Source: Bacteroidales bacterium GP1
GTDB lineage: Bacteria; Bacteroidota; Bacteroidia; Bacteroidales; Muribaculaceae
Reading direction: 5' to 3'
NCBI GenBank assembly: GCA_001701105.1
Contig: DAAI01000045.1
Span: forward strand, 1 to 41,372
DNA: 41,372 nucleotides
Position 1 is the first letter of the stretch. Each line of letters opens with the position of its first letter. Below the pieces are notes generated by a model that searched no databases, was not told the DNA's origin, and worked only from the letters and a program-made list of their open reading frames with translations. Positions 1 through 8,084 of this stretch are shown piece by piece. The position numbers were made by a program, and so were the translations under genes.

Positions 1-78
1 ATGTTAAATATTATGTAGAAATGTAAACATAAGATAACTCCACCCCCGCTTCGGCATAATCCCGACGCTTCGCTACTC

Positions 79-104
79 AAAAAATGCCCGGATTCACCGG
101 GCAT
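79..104 (-). terminator. Rho-independent terminator of the dgkA-end of the surface operon
   Basis: An 8-bp perfect stem (ATGCCCGG at 84-91, CCGGGCAT at 97-104) with a 5-nt loop is followed, in the minus-strand direction, by a run of six T (complement of 79-84). It lies about 55 bp past the dgkA stop codon and is the first strong terminator met by transcription that starts near 10784. Confidence 0.85.
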
Positions 105-158
105 TCAAGATTATCTGGCATTACATTATTGAATGGGGCGGAAAGGCTGCCCGCTTTC

Positions 159-545
159 TTAATGACAGAAAAAGTGGATTATTCTTGGAATGAATATGAG
201 CAATCCGATAGCAGCAACTCCTAATGCAGTCATCAATACCGCTCCAGCCGCCAAATCTTTAATAAGTCCTATCCGTGGATGGCGTTCACTGCATACGTGA
301 TTTGCCAATTGTTCAATAGCCGTATTGAAGGCCTCTGCTGCAAACATTGCCACGATACATCCAATCACGATGCACCATTCGATTATAGACAGCGAAAGAA
401 TAAAGGCCGCCGCTATCACCACTATTGAAGCTCCCAGATGAAACTTAGCGTTAGGCTCCTGCCTGAATAAAGATTTGATTCCTGCCCATGCGTATCCGAA
501 TGATTTTGCACGCCCTTTCCAATATCCGATTTTTCTCCCGTTCAT
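159..545 (-). CDS. dgkA: Diacylglycerol kinase / undecaprenol kinase (DgkA family)
   Basis: This is an integral inner-membrane lipid kinase of 128 aa, the usual size for prokaryotic DgkA. The signature FAAEAFNTAIEQLANHV (about residues 67-83) holds the glutamate/asparagine residues that bind Mg-ATP, and three hydrophobic segments fit the DgkA fold. Members phosphorylate diacylglycerol or, in many bacteria, undecaprenol; the sequence does not tell which. The gene is last in the minus-strand surface operon, 19 bp after a PAP2 phosphatase, so the pair could balance undecaprenol and undecaprenyl phosphate or recycle lipid. A terminator follows at 79-104. The family call is certain; the substrate is open. 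Confidence 0.9.
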   Translation of the reverse strand: MNGRKIGYWKGRAKSFGYAWAGIKSLFRQEPNAKFHLGASIVVIAAAFILSLSIIEWCIVIGCIVAMFAAEAFNTAIEQLANHVCSERHPRIGLIKDLAAGAVLMTALGVAAIGLLIFIPRIIHFFCH

Positions 546-564
546 ATCAATACTCCTCTAATAT

Positions 565-1149
565 TCAGAAAGTGAAAGAGGCATAGAGCCCCATAGTCCG
601 GCCATCGGCAACGGGGGCCATCTGCAGATCATGCTTCCGGGCAAAGGGGGTAGTAAATATCAAAGCCGAGCCGGTGCCTATTGCGGCTCCCACAAGGCAA
701 TCCCATACATAATGCTGACGCGCGAAGCATCGACCCCATGCCACATATGTAGATATGATATAGGCCGGTACTCCGAATTGCCAGCCATAGCGCCGTGTAA
801 GATATGTGGCCGTAGCGAACGAGACGGCCGAATGTCCGGACGGGAATGAATGCCAACCGGAGTTATCCGGCCGGCGTTCCTTGACAATGAATTTCAAAGC
901 ATAAGTAGCCGCCGCTGTTGCGGCCGCAGTCTCAACTCCTTGCAGCAAGCCATCCCAGTCGCGGGCGCATAGAGTGCCTATCAAAGCGGCAGTAGGGAGC
1001 ATAAGCGCGGCTATATCCGTCGACCGGTCGACGTTCTTCCTTACCCGGCTTAATTCATAACCCGGCGGCTGGAGAATAGCCGGCTGTGCCCAACTTATCC
1101 CGCAGCAAATCACGGCCAACATCAGAAAAACCTTTATCCTAATCATCAT
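565..1149 (-). CDS. PAP2-family membrane-associated lipid phosphatase
   Basis: The 194-aa protein begins with a signal peptide (hydrophobic stretch ending in SWAQ near residue 22). All three parts of the PAP2 active site are present: K-x6-RP (KFIVKERRP), PSGH (HSFPSGHSAVSF) and R-x5-H-x3-D (RCFARQHYVWD). The catalytic histidines face the periplasm in this family, where it dephosphorylates undecaprenyl pyrophosphate, phosphatidylglycerophosphate or lipid A. The gene lies 24 bp after the PCMD lipoprotein gene and 19 bp before dgkA, so it is probably cotranscribed with both. Substrate cannot be set from sequence. Confidence 0.88.
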   Translation of the reverse strand: MMIRIKVFLMLAVICCGISWAQPAILQPPGYELSRVRKNVDRSTDIAALMLPTAALIGTLCARDWDGLLQGVETAAATAAATYALKFIVKERRPDNSGWHSFPSGHSAVSFATATYLTRRYGWQFGVPAYIISTYVAWGRCFARQHYVWDCLVGAAIGTGSALIFTTPFARKHDLQMAPVADGRTMGLYASFTF

Positions 1150-1173
1150 TATTCCTTCAAATTTTAAGGTGCG

Positions 1174-2763
1174 TTAATAATCCCAATCGAATGTGAATTG
1201 ATCCACCCATAGTTTCGAGCCGTTGCCACCCGTAAAATAGTCGCCATATTTCGACGCCGAGCAGGTGATCTGAATATAAGAGGGCACTTTGGATGTATCT
1301 TTATAATTAAGTACAATCTCAAACGGCTTATAACTATCCATATCCGCACCGCTTATCAATTCTCCGTAGGCTATGACATAATCCGCATCCTTATTGAATA
1401 GATTTCTATTTTTCGGGTTGGTCCTTATCTCATACGGAGCAGTCCAATCTGTCAAAGCCACATATATATGGCATGAGTCTGGCACTCCTTTTAAATGATT
1501 GAACTCAGCGGAGGCATAATCGATCGGCACGGATTTATATTGATAGTATCCTTTAAGTTTTGTAGGGCGCAAGATCCAGGGACGTCCGAAGTCGAGGATG
1601 CCATTAGTGCCGTCAACCTTTCTGAACGAGCCTGTAAAGATTGATCCCGAACCGAGCTTTCCCAGCACTCCTATTCCTACGAAACGAGTAGTCATCTCCA
1701 CGCTCTTGCCTGAGGTTATGCCGGCCGGAAGATGATCGGAGGGTTCGGTATTGTTTGTACCAAGGGTCATTGTGCCGGTATTACCGGTATCCCAGAATTT
1801 CTCGCCATTTTCATCCCAGGGGCACCACATTCCTTTTGGAGTCTTATACCATTGATCGAAGTCGCCATCGGGTATCAATTCTGTGGATTGAGTGGCGACC
1901 TTAACGATATTACCTTTGTTCTCACCCGATATGGCCCGCACCTCATAGTCTGTCAATGTTTCCAGATGGGTTATGCAGCAAGATATCTGACCTTGCGTCT
2001 GCATAATCTCATCATCAGGCACTGGGGTCCATTCTGCATCTCCTGCCTTGCGATATTCAAAGCCATTTTTCTCGTCAGCGGGCCCGACACCATAAGCCCA
2101 AACCACTTTCGACCAAGCATCCACACGCGCAGTAGTAACAATGGATTCTGTAATCTCAGCATATATAGTCCAAATCGCAGTGCGGCCGAAGCACTCCACC
2201 TCAATCCGCATAGGATGGCTAAGATCGAGCGGACCGGCCGAAAGTTCAGGAGTTACTGCAGTGATGCACTTCGGGCCAAGTTTACATTTTAGCAATGTGA
2301 GATGAGCCAAATCCGTACCCTCCGGCATATGCACCACAATGCGGTGCCCAACCGGGTCGATAACGCTGGCACCCACTTCGCCATCCACTTCAAAGTATCT
2401 TTCAATATCCTGGATTGCCTTGACCACCCAAGTATACTCTTGAAAACGAGTGAGCGTCACAATTAGTGGGTTTGTCATATTCCACAGGCTATCGAGCAAA
2501 TCAGGATCGGCCGTGCCTCCTTCCGAGATTTGAAACTTCGTGAAACGCACATTCTCTATATCGACAGTCTCCTTTAGATATATAGTCACTTCCTGCGACA
2601 GCGAATCGATATAAGCCGGTTTTAGTTCACCCTCTGCCTCAATCACGCGTATATTCTGTACTATTTTCGGATATGGAAGATCATTACTGATACATCCTCC
2701 CATGATCATAAGCACAGCCATTGAAAGGCATAATGTCTTATATTTTTTAAGATAATGTTTCAT
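1174..2763 (-). CDS. PCMD-domain surface lipoprotein
   Basis: This 529-aa lipoprotein has an N-terminal signal ending in MGGC (Cys about residue 24). The first 200 residues are beta-rich repeats of the kind that open many Bacteroidales surface proteins. A fibronectin-like segment follows (about 215-300, GFEYRKAGDAEW), and the last 230 residues form a PCMD (putative carbohydrate metabolism) domain: a start at DGDFDQWY, then GTNGILDFGRPW, CHIYVALTDW, DADYVIAYGELI and a C-terminal KLWVDQFTF. The same blocks occur in the 749-aa protein at 4531-6780, so the two are paralogues in their C-terminal halves. PCMD is thought to bind or process glycans, but this is not shown experimentally for this gene. 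Confidence 0.85.
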   Translation of the reverse strand: MKHYLKKYKTLCLSMAVLMIMGGCISNDLPYPKIVQNIRVIEAEGELKPAYIDSLSQEVTIYLKETVDIENVRFTKFQISEGGTADPDLLDSLWNMTNPLIVTLTRFQEYTWVVKAIQDIERYFEVDGEVGASVIDPVGHRIVVHMPEGTDLAHLTLLKCKLGPKCITAVTPELSAGPLDLSHPMRIEVECFGRTAIWTIYAEITESIVTTARVDAWSKVVWAYGVGPADEKNGFEYRKAGDAEWTPVPDDEIMQTQGQISCCITHLETLTDYEVRAISGENKGNIVKVATQSTELIPDGDFDQWYKTPKGMWCPWDENGEKFWDTGNTGTMTLGTNNTEPSDHLPAGITSGKSVEMTTRFVGIGVLGKLGSGSIFTGSFRKVDGTNGILDFGRPWILRPTKLKGYYQYKSVPIDYASAEFNHLKGVPDSCHIYVALTDWTAPYEIRTNPKNRNLFNKDADYVIAYGELISGADMDSYKPFEIVLNYKDTSKVPSYIQITCSASKYGDYFTGGNGSKLWVDQFTFDWDY

Positions 2764-2784
2764 TTATATTAAATATAAGTGGGC

Positions 2785-3723
2785 CTAAATATGAATTCCT
2801 ATTCCGAAATTGATATTGAATATGTTGAACCTGAAATTAGCACCGGAATTAAAGCGGGATCCTGTCTCGACCCCCTCTTCAATCTGCGTATCCTTGCGAA
2901 GATTGAATCCGAATACACCAAATGATACATGGAACGATACATTCTTCATAATGAAAGCCTGCACTCCCGGAGAGAAATTGAGCTGCGCCTCCATCCAGTT
3001 GGTGCGAGTGGTCCGCAGATTTCCCGCAAACGGACGCTGGAAATCACTGCTGCCGGATGCAAAGGCCAATTCCACCTCATTATATAGTCCGAAACGTCCA
3101 TGCCTTGACAATCCCACATACTGACTAAGGAAGAACGCCGCCGTATAGGATTCAGCCTTGTACATAATATCATGCAGTGTGAAATTCATGTCGTCGGTAA
3201 TATCCACTGCAAATGAATTGATATTACCCATTGCATTATAATACTTCAACCGCACCCCGACGGATAGATTATTCTTGATGAAATAGGCAATGTAGGGACT
3301 TACCGAAAATGCATTTGCCTTTATGTCAATATCGCTCAAAAGGTCGAATATTTCCAGATTTTCAGTAGAAAATTCTCCATAAGAGGCCGTGAGACCGAAT
3401 GTCCATTCTCCACGTGGAATATAAAGTAAGGAAGATAACCCCCGGTCGAAACGTCCGAGATTGCGTTGCTTTAAGACAATCGGGATTGTATCTCCTCGCA
3501 AGATCACTTTCTCCGATAGGTCAAGATTCATATCATCATCCACCACTCGGGAATGTCCCCGCAGAATCGTTTCCACATTAGATGCAAGAGAATCGGGGAT
3601 AAAATAATATTTACCACCGACTTCCGGCTTCGAGACAGAATCGGAAGCCACTTCCACGTTGAGGGCGGCGGCATTCAGACCACCCGCGATAAGGGTGGCG
3701 ATTATTGCGACTATCTTCTTCAT
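2785..3723 (-). CDS. Putative outer-membrane beta-barrel protein (paralogue of the next upstream gene)
   Basis: The 312-aa protein has a Sec signal peptide (MKKIVAIIATLIAGGLNAAA). From about residue 95 it is built of alternating amphipathic strands, and it ends in NINFGIGIHI, which fits a small outer-membrane barrel. It shares with the 272-aa neighbour the blocks FDRGLSSLLYIPRGEW, GRFGLYNEVEL, AFIMKNVSFHVSFGVFGF and FNIFNINFG. The start overlaps the stop of the 272-aa gene by 4 bp (ATGA), so translation is coupled. No named family is recognised. Surrounded by secreted lipoproteins, it may be an export pore or an anchor for them; that role is inferred from position only. Confidence 0.7.
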   Translation of the reverse strand: MKKIVAIIATLIAGGLNAAALNVEVASDSVSKPEVGGKYYFIPDSLASNVETILRGHSRVVDDDMNLDLSEKVILRGDTIPIVLKQRNLGRFDRGLSSLLYIPRGEWTFGLTASYGEFSTENLEIFDLLSDIDIKANAFSVSPYIAYFIKNNLSVGVRLKYYNAMGNINSFAVDITDDMNFTLHDIMYKAESYTAAFFLSQYVGLSRHGRFGLYNEVELAFASGSSDFQRPFAGNLRTTRTNWMEAQLNFSPGVQAFIMKNVSFHVSFGVFGFNLRKDTQIEEGVETGSRFNSGANFRFNIFNINFGIGIHI

Positions 3724-4538
3724 AAATAGAATGCGGCTCCGAAATTAATGGAAAATAGATTTATATGGAAATTAGCATATTGCGACTTCCGCCTGGCCAC
3801 ATATATCTGATCAGATATAGTTTTAGTATCCCGATAGCTGAAGCCAAGTACTCCAATATTAACTTCCACAGCAGAGAAATTATTGATAAAGGCCACCAAT
3901 CCCGGTACAAGACCGACGTCGACCGAGAAATTTCGTTCGTAAGAGCCGGTAAGCGAATTTCCTGAGCCGCGGGTCAATTTGGATTGTCCACCTCCGAGCT
4001 GACATTGCAATTCACTGAAAAAACCAAACCGCTTCGACCGGCCAAGAGAGAAATAATTACGGTAAAGGATTGTGCCGTAATAATTATGACCAATGGAATA
4101 CAGATGATTTATATCGAAATTCGTACCTTCTCCGGCTACGATGCTCGCGCTTTTCAACTTAGTAAGCCCCCTCTGATAGGAGAATTTCACTCCTATAGCC
4201 ATATCCTTATGGAAAGCATAAAGCAATTTGGGGCTTATCTGAAGATTATATGTATCACCCGACAGGGATTCCAGCACCAGGAACTGATAATTATCCTGAT
4301 TCGACTGGGAATAACCAAGCGAGAGGCCGACAATCCATTGACCCTTAGGAATAAAATCCACGGATTCGAGTTTGCGGTCGAATTCGGCCGGAGGAGCTTC
4401 CCGGCGCAGGGAATCCAGCATCTTTGGAGTGAAATGCAACGTGTCGGCACGTTGAGTTTCATACGCGGTTTGACCCCGGGTCGCAAGACCCGGAGTCAAA
4501 ATCAATAATAATAACGCTGTCCAGAATGTCTTATTCAT
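3720..4538 (-). CDS. Putative outer-membrane beta-barrel protein
   Basis: The 272-aa protein has a signal peptide (cleavage likely after TRGQ, near residue 23). A short periplasmic lead follows, with PKMLDSLRRE and FDRKLESVDFIPKGQW, and then amphipathic strands to a C-terminal INFGAAFYL. It is a shorter relative of the adjacent 312-aa protein: the motif IP[RK]G[EQ]W, the block SKRFGFFSELQCQL and the closing LFSINFG correspond. It overlaps the 749-aa lipoprotein gene by 8 bp and the next barrel gene by 4 bp, a strong sign of one transcript. No enzyme motifs are visible, and the function is unknown. Confidence 0.7.
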   Translation of the reverse strand: MNKTFWTALLLLILTPGLATRGQTAYETQRADTLHFTPKMLDSLRREAPPAEFDRKLESVDFIPKGQWIVGLSLGYSQSNQDNYQFLVLESLSGDTYNLQISPKLLYAFHKDMAIGVKFSYQRGLTKLKSASIVAGEGTNFDINHLYSIGHNYYGTILYRNYFSLGRSKRFGFFSELQCQLGGGQSKLTRGSGNSLTGSYERNFSVDVGLVPGLVAFINNFSAVEVNIGVLGFSYRDTKTISDQIYVARRKSQYANFHINLFSINFGAAFYL

Positions 4539-6780
4539 AGATTAGCTCAAAGTCATCAACATACATCACACTCGAAGTAGAGCCGGAGAAATAATCGCCA
4601 AATTTACTTGCCGCGGCCACGATCACAAGATGTGTGGGAAGCTGCGTATTGGCTCTCTCCTTATATTCTAACGGAATTTCAAGTAGATTTAGTTGACCAT
4701 CGGAGCCAAAATTCTCTCCGGCCCATGTAACCTGGCCATAGGCAATGATATAATCGGCATCGCCATTGAAGAGAGTGCTCTTATCTTTAGTCCTTACCTG
4801 CACGGGGCCTGTGGTAAGGGCCACATAGATCTGGCCATGATCCAACTGACCACTCACAAGCTCGGCGGGGCAATTGTTGTTGCGCACATCCACAGTTCCG
4901 GGACGATAGTTAGCCCAGACACGCACCTTTGAAGGATGCGAGCCATTGTAGGGCCGACCGAGGTTGAGGATACCGTTGGTACCTTCTGTACCGGCATAGT
5001 CACCGAGGAAGATATTTCCGGCAGCCAGCGTGATGAGAGCTTTCTTAGATTCGAGTTTTGCGCTATAGGGTGCGCTGTGGAACATATCAGTGGATTTATC
5101 TGTCATAGTCAGACTTACCGTTGCTCCTCCTTCATTACCCGAGCTCCACATAGTAGGAGTATCCCCCACTCCCGGGAACACTATTGACTTATTTCCGCTT
5201 GTATAAGTGCTCCAGTCGGTGAAATTGGCATTCGGAATCACAAACTTCGACTCTGTCTTGAAAGTCTGAATGCCACTCTCGAACTCATCGGCGAATGCCT
5301 TGTACTCATATGTTGTACCATCGCTCAGGCCGGTTAGCGTTATAGAATATGGCACGCCGGCTGCAGCTCTCGTGATTCGCTTTAACGGGCTATTCTGCGA
5401 CCCGCTTGCAAGCGCCGTCGACCAGTCGGATTCACCGGCAGCCCGGTATTTGAAACCATATTGCGAGGCATCGGGATTATATAACTTGGCAGAGAGCGTT
5501 ACTTTTGAAGCTCCGACAAGCATCGGGTTCGTATTGGTGTTCGGGGCCGGATCGGCGACAACCGGATCGATTGTCGTGATGGCCGCGTCCGTATTGGCTA
5601 TTTTAAGCGTTCCCGTGCCTTCAAGATGCCGAGTGTCAGTGGCATCAAAAAGAATAGTATATTCAGAATCACTGGGAGCAAGAGAATTGAGCAATTCAGC
5701 CTTGAAGGTTACATATACCTCATCTGCTATAACTTCACTCTCACCCACACTCTCTTCCTGCCGCTCTATAATGATACCGTATGCCGCAAGCATATCCTGA
5801 GCCGATGGGAGAAGGATATTCAGATTATTTTCAATATCTGTAAAATTATCGGAGAAGGTCATGGTCAGATTGCTCAGGCCGCCATAACCCAACACGCAGA
5901 CTTTAATATCACTGAAAGTGCCGTCCGTATTCACCACCTGATCTTCGATATTGAAGCCATCTCCTCTCACTGAGGGAGCCTGGAACACCTCTATCGTATC
6001 CTCGATAACCGGAATATCTTTGATAATAAGGCGGATGAGGGCGCCTCCTTCATTGATTACGCCGTCCTCTTTCGTGATAAGAACATTATATTCATGTGCG
6101 CGCAGCACATTTTTTATTTCCTGCTCCTTCACATATGCACTGCCATCTTCCTTCGTACCGGTTATTTTCACAGTCACGGTAGTATTTCTGGTGTACGCCT
6201 CTTCATCCTTCATCCTTGTTTCAGGCGACGGAGTCATGAAGTAGCCTTTATCCACTCCAATATTATCCTCCGTAAAGGTAAGAGAACCGCGGGGAGTGGA
6301 AAAAGTGATATTAATATCAGAAAGGCCTACATCGAGAGATGCCGGGTCAACAGATACCAGCACATTGGCGATGTTGCACTTCATCTGTAGCGCTGTGTTC
6401 TGATTGGCGGTAATCTGAAAATTCTGCTGTCCACGATAAAACTTACTGCTGAAGGAAGCAGCCACAGAATCACCTGACCACGCATTGCACACATAATCTC
6501 CGGTGGATAATGATATCGATGCAGGGATGTTGTCGAGACCCTTGTATTTACGCATCACGCCCCGTGCGTTTTCAAGATAGACCACGCAATTCTGACGCAG
6601 ATACTCATTGTTCTCAGGCACACCGCGTGACCTCTGTGTCTCTCCGTTCATAACCGTGCTGATTGTCAGCGTACCATTTCCATCCGAGCCGAAAGGATCT
6701 TCAAGCGCACATGATGGAAGGAGAACCGTACTCGCCAATATCGTAGCGGAAGCGGCTATATATTTAGTGATACTTTTCAT
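4531..6780 (-). CDS. DUF4493-PCMD surface lipoprotein
   Basis: The 749-aa protein carries a lipoprotein signal ending LLPSC (Cys24). Residues 35 to about 250 form a DUF4493 module: first strand GTLTISTVMNG, an Arg-rich spot QRSRG at 49-53, then YVCNAWSGDSVAASF and FYRGQQNFQI. A middle beta-sandwich region and a fibronectin-like segment (GFKYRAAGESDW, SDGTTYEYKAFA) lead to a C-terminal PCMD domain (GTNGILNLGRPY, GQIYVALTTG, DADYIIAYGQVT, VMYVDDFEL). It joins in one chain the modules that the neighbouring genes carry apart, which argues that the operon products act together outside the cell. It is probably exposed on the outer membrane; any ligand is unknown. Confidence 0.85.
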   Translation of the reverse strand: MKSITKYIAASATILASTVLLPSCALEDPFGSDGNGTLTISTVMNGETQRSRGVPENNEYLRQNCVVYLENARGVMRKYKGLDNIPASISLSTGDYVCNAWSGDSVAASFSSKFYRGQQNFQITANQNTALQMKCNIANVLVSVDPASLDVGLSDINITFSTPRGSLTFTEDNIGVDKGYFMTPSPETRMKDEEAYTRNTTVTVKITGTKEDGSAYVKEQEIKNVLRAHEYNVLITKEDGVINEGGALIRLIIKDIPVIEDTIEVFQAPSVRGDGFNIEDQVVNTDGTFSDIKVCVLGYGGLSNLTMTFSDNFTDIENNLNILLPSAQDMLAAYGIIIERQEESVGESEVIADEVYVTFKAELLNSLAPSDSEYTILFDATDTRHLEGTGTLKIANTDAAITTIDPVVADPAPNTNTNPMLVGASKVTLSAKLYNPDASQYGFKYRAAGESDWSTALASGSQNSPLKRITRAAAGVPYSITLTGLSDGTTYEYKAFADEFESGIQTFKTESKFVIPNANFTDWSTYTSGNKSIVFPGVGDTPTMWSSGNEGGATVSLTMTDKSTDMFHSAPYSAKLESKKALITLAAGNIFLGDYAGTEGTNGILNLGRPYNGSHPSKVRVWANYRPGTVDVRNNNCPAELVSGQLDHGQIYVALTTGPVQVRTKDKSTLFNGDADYIIAYGQVTWAGENFGSDGQLNLLEIPLEYKERANTQLPTHLVIVAAASKFGDYFSGSTSSVMYVDDFELIYE

Positions 6781-6788
6781 GGCTTCCG

Positions 6789-8084
6789 TTAAAATTGTAG
6801 TTTAAGAGTCTTCGTACATTCACCTTTCGCATCCTTCACATGGAGGACAAACTGATGCAGCTGACCGGCACCGATGGCCTGAAGCATCGGAACAAAGGAG
6901 CTGATGTCGAATAATACATCATGTTGACCTTTCTGATTAACCGGGAAGCCCAGTCCGGTAAGTCCATCTTCCTGTGACGGGGGAGTTACAGCAATATTAA
7001 GATGTGAAGAAAGACCGTATCCGCTCAATTCCTCATCGGTAAGGGCATCTGAGATTATATCGCAGGTGAGTTCCTGAATACCGGCTTCGTCATGGCTGAT
7101 TACATGGAATTTCACAACATCGCCATCCGTGACATTCCAAATCTGGTCGAAAACAAGATTCGGGGCATCTTCAGCGGCTACGATTTCGGGAGCATCTTCT
7201 GCCGGAGGCGTCGGAGGATCATCGGGATTATCATCGCCACCCTCTTTGGGGCGCTCGCTGTCGTCGAGAGGCTCATCATCGGCTATCTCCACATTGGCAT
7301 TCACATCTTTCACCCTGACGCTGGCATCCACCATCACAGAAGTGTCGATTGTTCCGGATGCCCCTTGCCCGCCACCGTTATGCAACTTAAAAGTGAGTTT
7401 ATACCAGCGACCCTTTTCAATACCGGAATAAGATTTTGTCTCTATTACATTGCCGTTGTCGATAGTACCATTGAACGTGGCCACCAGTGTAGTTTCATTT
7501 GTATGCCGGAAATATCCGGCTTTTTCAGCATTTGCCTCCGCAGATGTGAATTGCAAGCCGTTGTTGTCACCAACCTTTACCTCCACATAGGACTCCGGCG
7601 ACATTGCCGCGGCAAGCATAGGATCGAATGCTATTGTGACCTTGATGTTGTTCAACTCACATTCTATCGGATCGATATAGGAGGTGATTTCAAGTGGGGT
7701 CACTTCAAACACTCCCGATTCGCCGAGAAAATAAGGATTCTCCCATTCAGCCTCGCGATCCTCGCCATAATTAGCTGACACCTTGTATTCACCTGCTTCG
7801 AGGGTGACTACATCCGGCATCTCGCCATATCTATATGTCCTTGAGGCAATCGTCTGGCCGGTTTTCACGAAAGCGATATTGAAGGAATTGATGTCATACT
7901 CATCAGCGCGGGTCGGATCATTCACTATGATGCTCTGGCCGGCAATCGACATATCGAGAGCCGATTTCAGGATTTGCCCTTCCGTCTGTTCCTCCGGATT
8001 GAAAGGAGTCTCATGTGCGCAGCCGGCGATTAATAATGCAAGGGCTGCGAATGGGTATATAAATATCTTTTTCATGATTGGCAT
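6789..8084 (-). CDS. DUF4493-domain lipoprotein
   Basis: The 431-aa protein has a lipobox LIAGC (Cys22 counted from the first ATG). The DUF4493 module runs to about residue 270, with PTRADEYD at 57-64, YRYGEMPDVVTLEAGEY and NPYFLGESGVFEV. An acidic, proline-rich hinge follows (about 272-300, DDNPDDPPTPPAED), and then a separate beta domain of about 130 residues that closes the protein. The first ATG overlaps the stop of the 856-aa gene by one base (TAATG). A start three codons later (MKKIF, at 8075) gives a more typical signal peptide. The gap to the 749-aa gene is 8 bp. The charged linker suggests two independently moving domains. Confidence 0.82.
   Translation of the reverse strand: MPIMKKIFIYPFAALALLIAGCAHETPFNPEEQTEGQILKSALDMSIAGQSIIVNDPTRADEYDINSFNIAFVKTGQTIASRTYRYGEMPDVVTLEAGEYKVSANYGEDREAEWENPYFLGESGVFEVTPLEITSYIDPIECELNNIKVTIAFDPMLAAAMSPESYVEVKVGDNNGLQFTSAEANAEKAGYFRHTNETTLVATFNGTIDNGNVIETKSYSGIEKGRWYKLTFKLHNGGGQGASGTIDTSVMVDASVRVKDVNANVEIADDEPLDDSERPKEGGDDNPDDPPTPPAEDAPEIVAAEDAPNLVFDQIWNVTDGDVVKFHVISHDEAGIQELTCDIISDALTDEELSGYGLSSHLNIAVTPPSQEDGLTGLGFPVNQKGQHDVLFDISSFVPMLQAIGAGQLHQFVLHVKDAKGECTKTLKLQF

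Noticed and set aside
1732..2292. Long plus-strand open frame (186 aa) inside the PCMD lipoprotein gene
   Set aside because: It lies antisense to a well-supported gene and has no family motif, start signal or signal peptide; it is a shadow frame.
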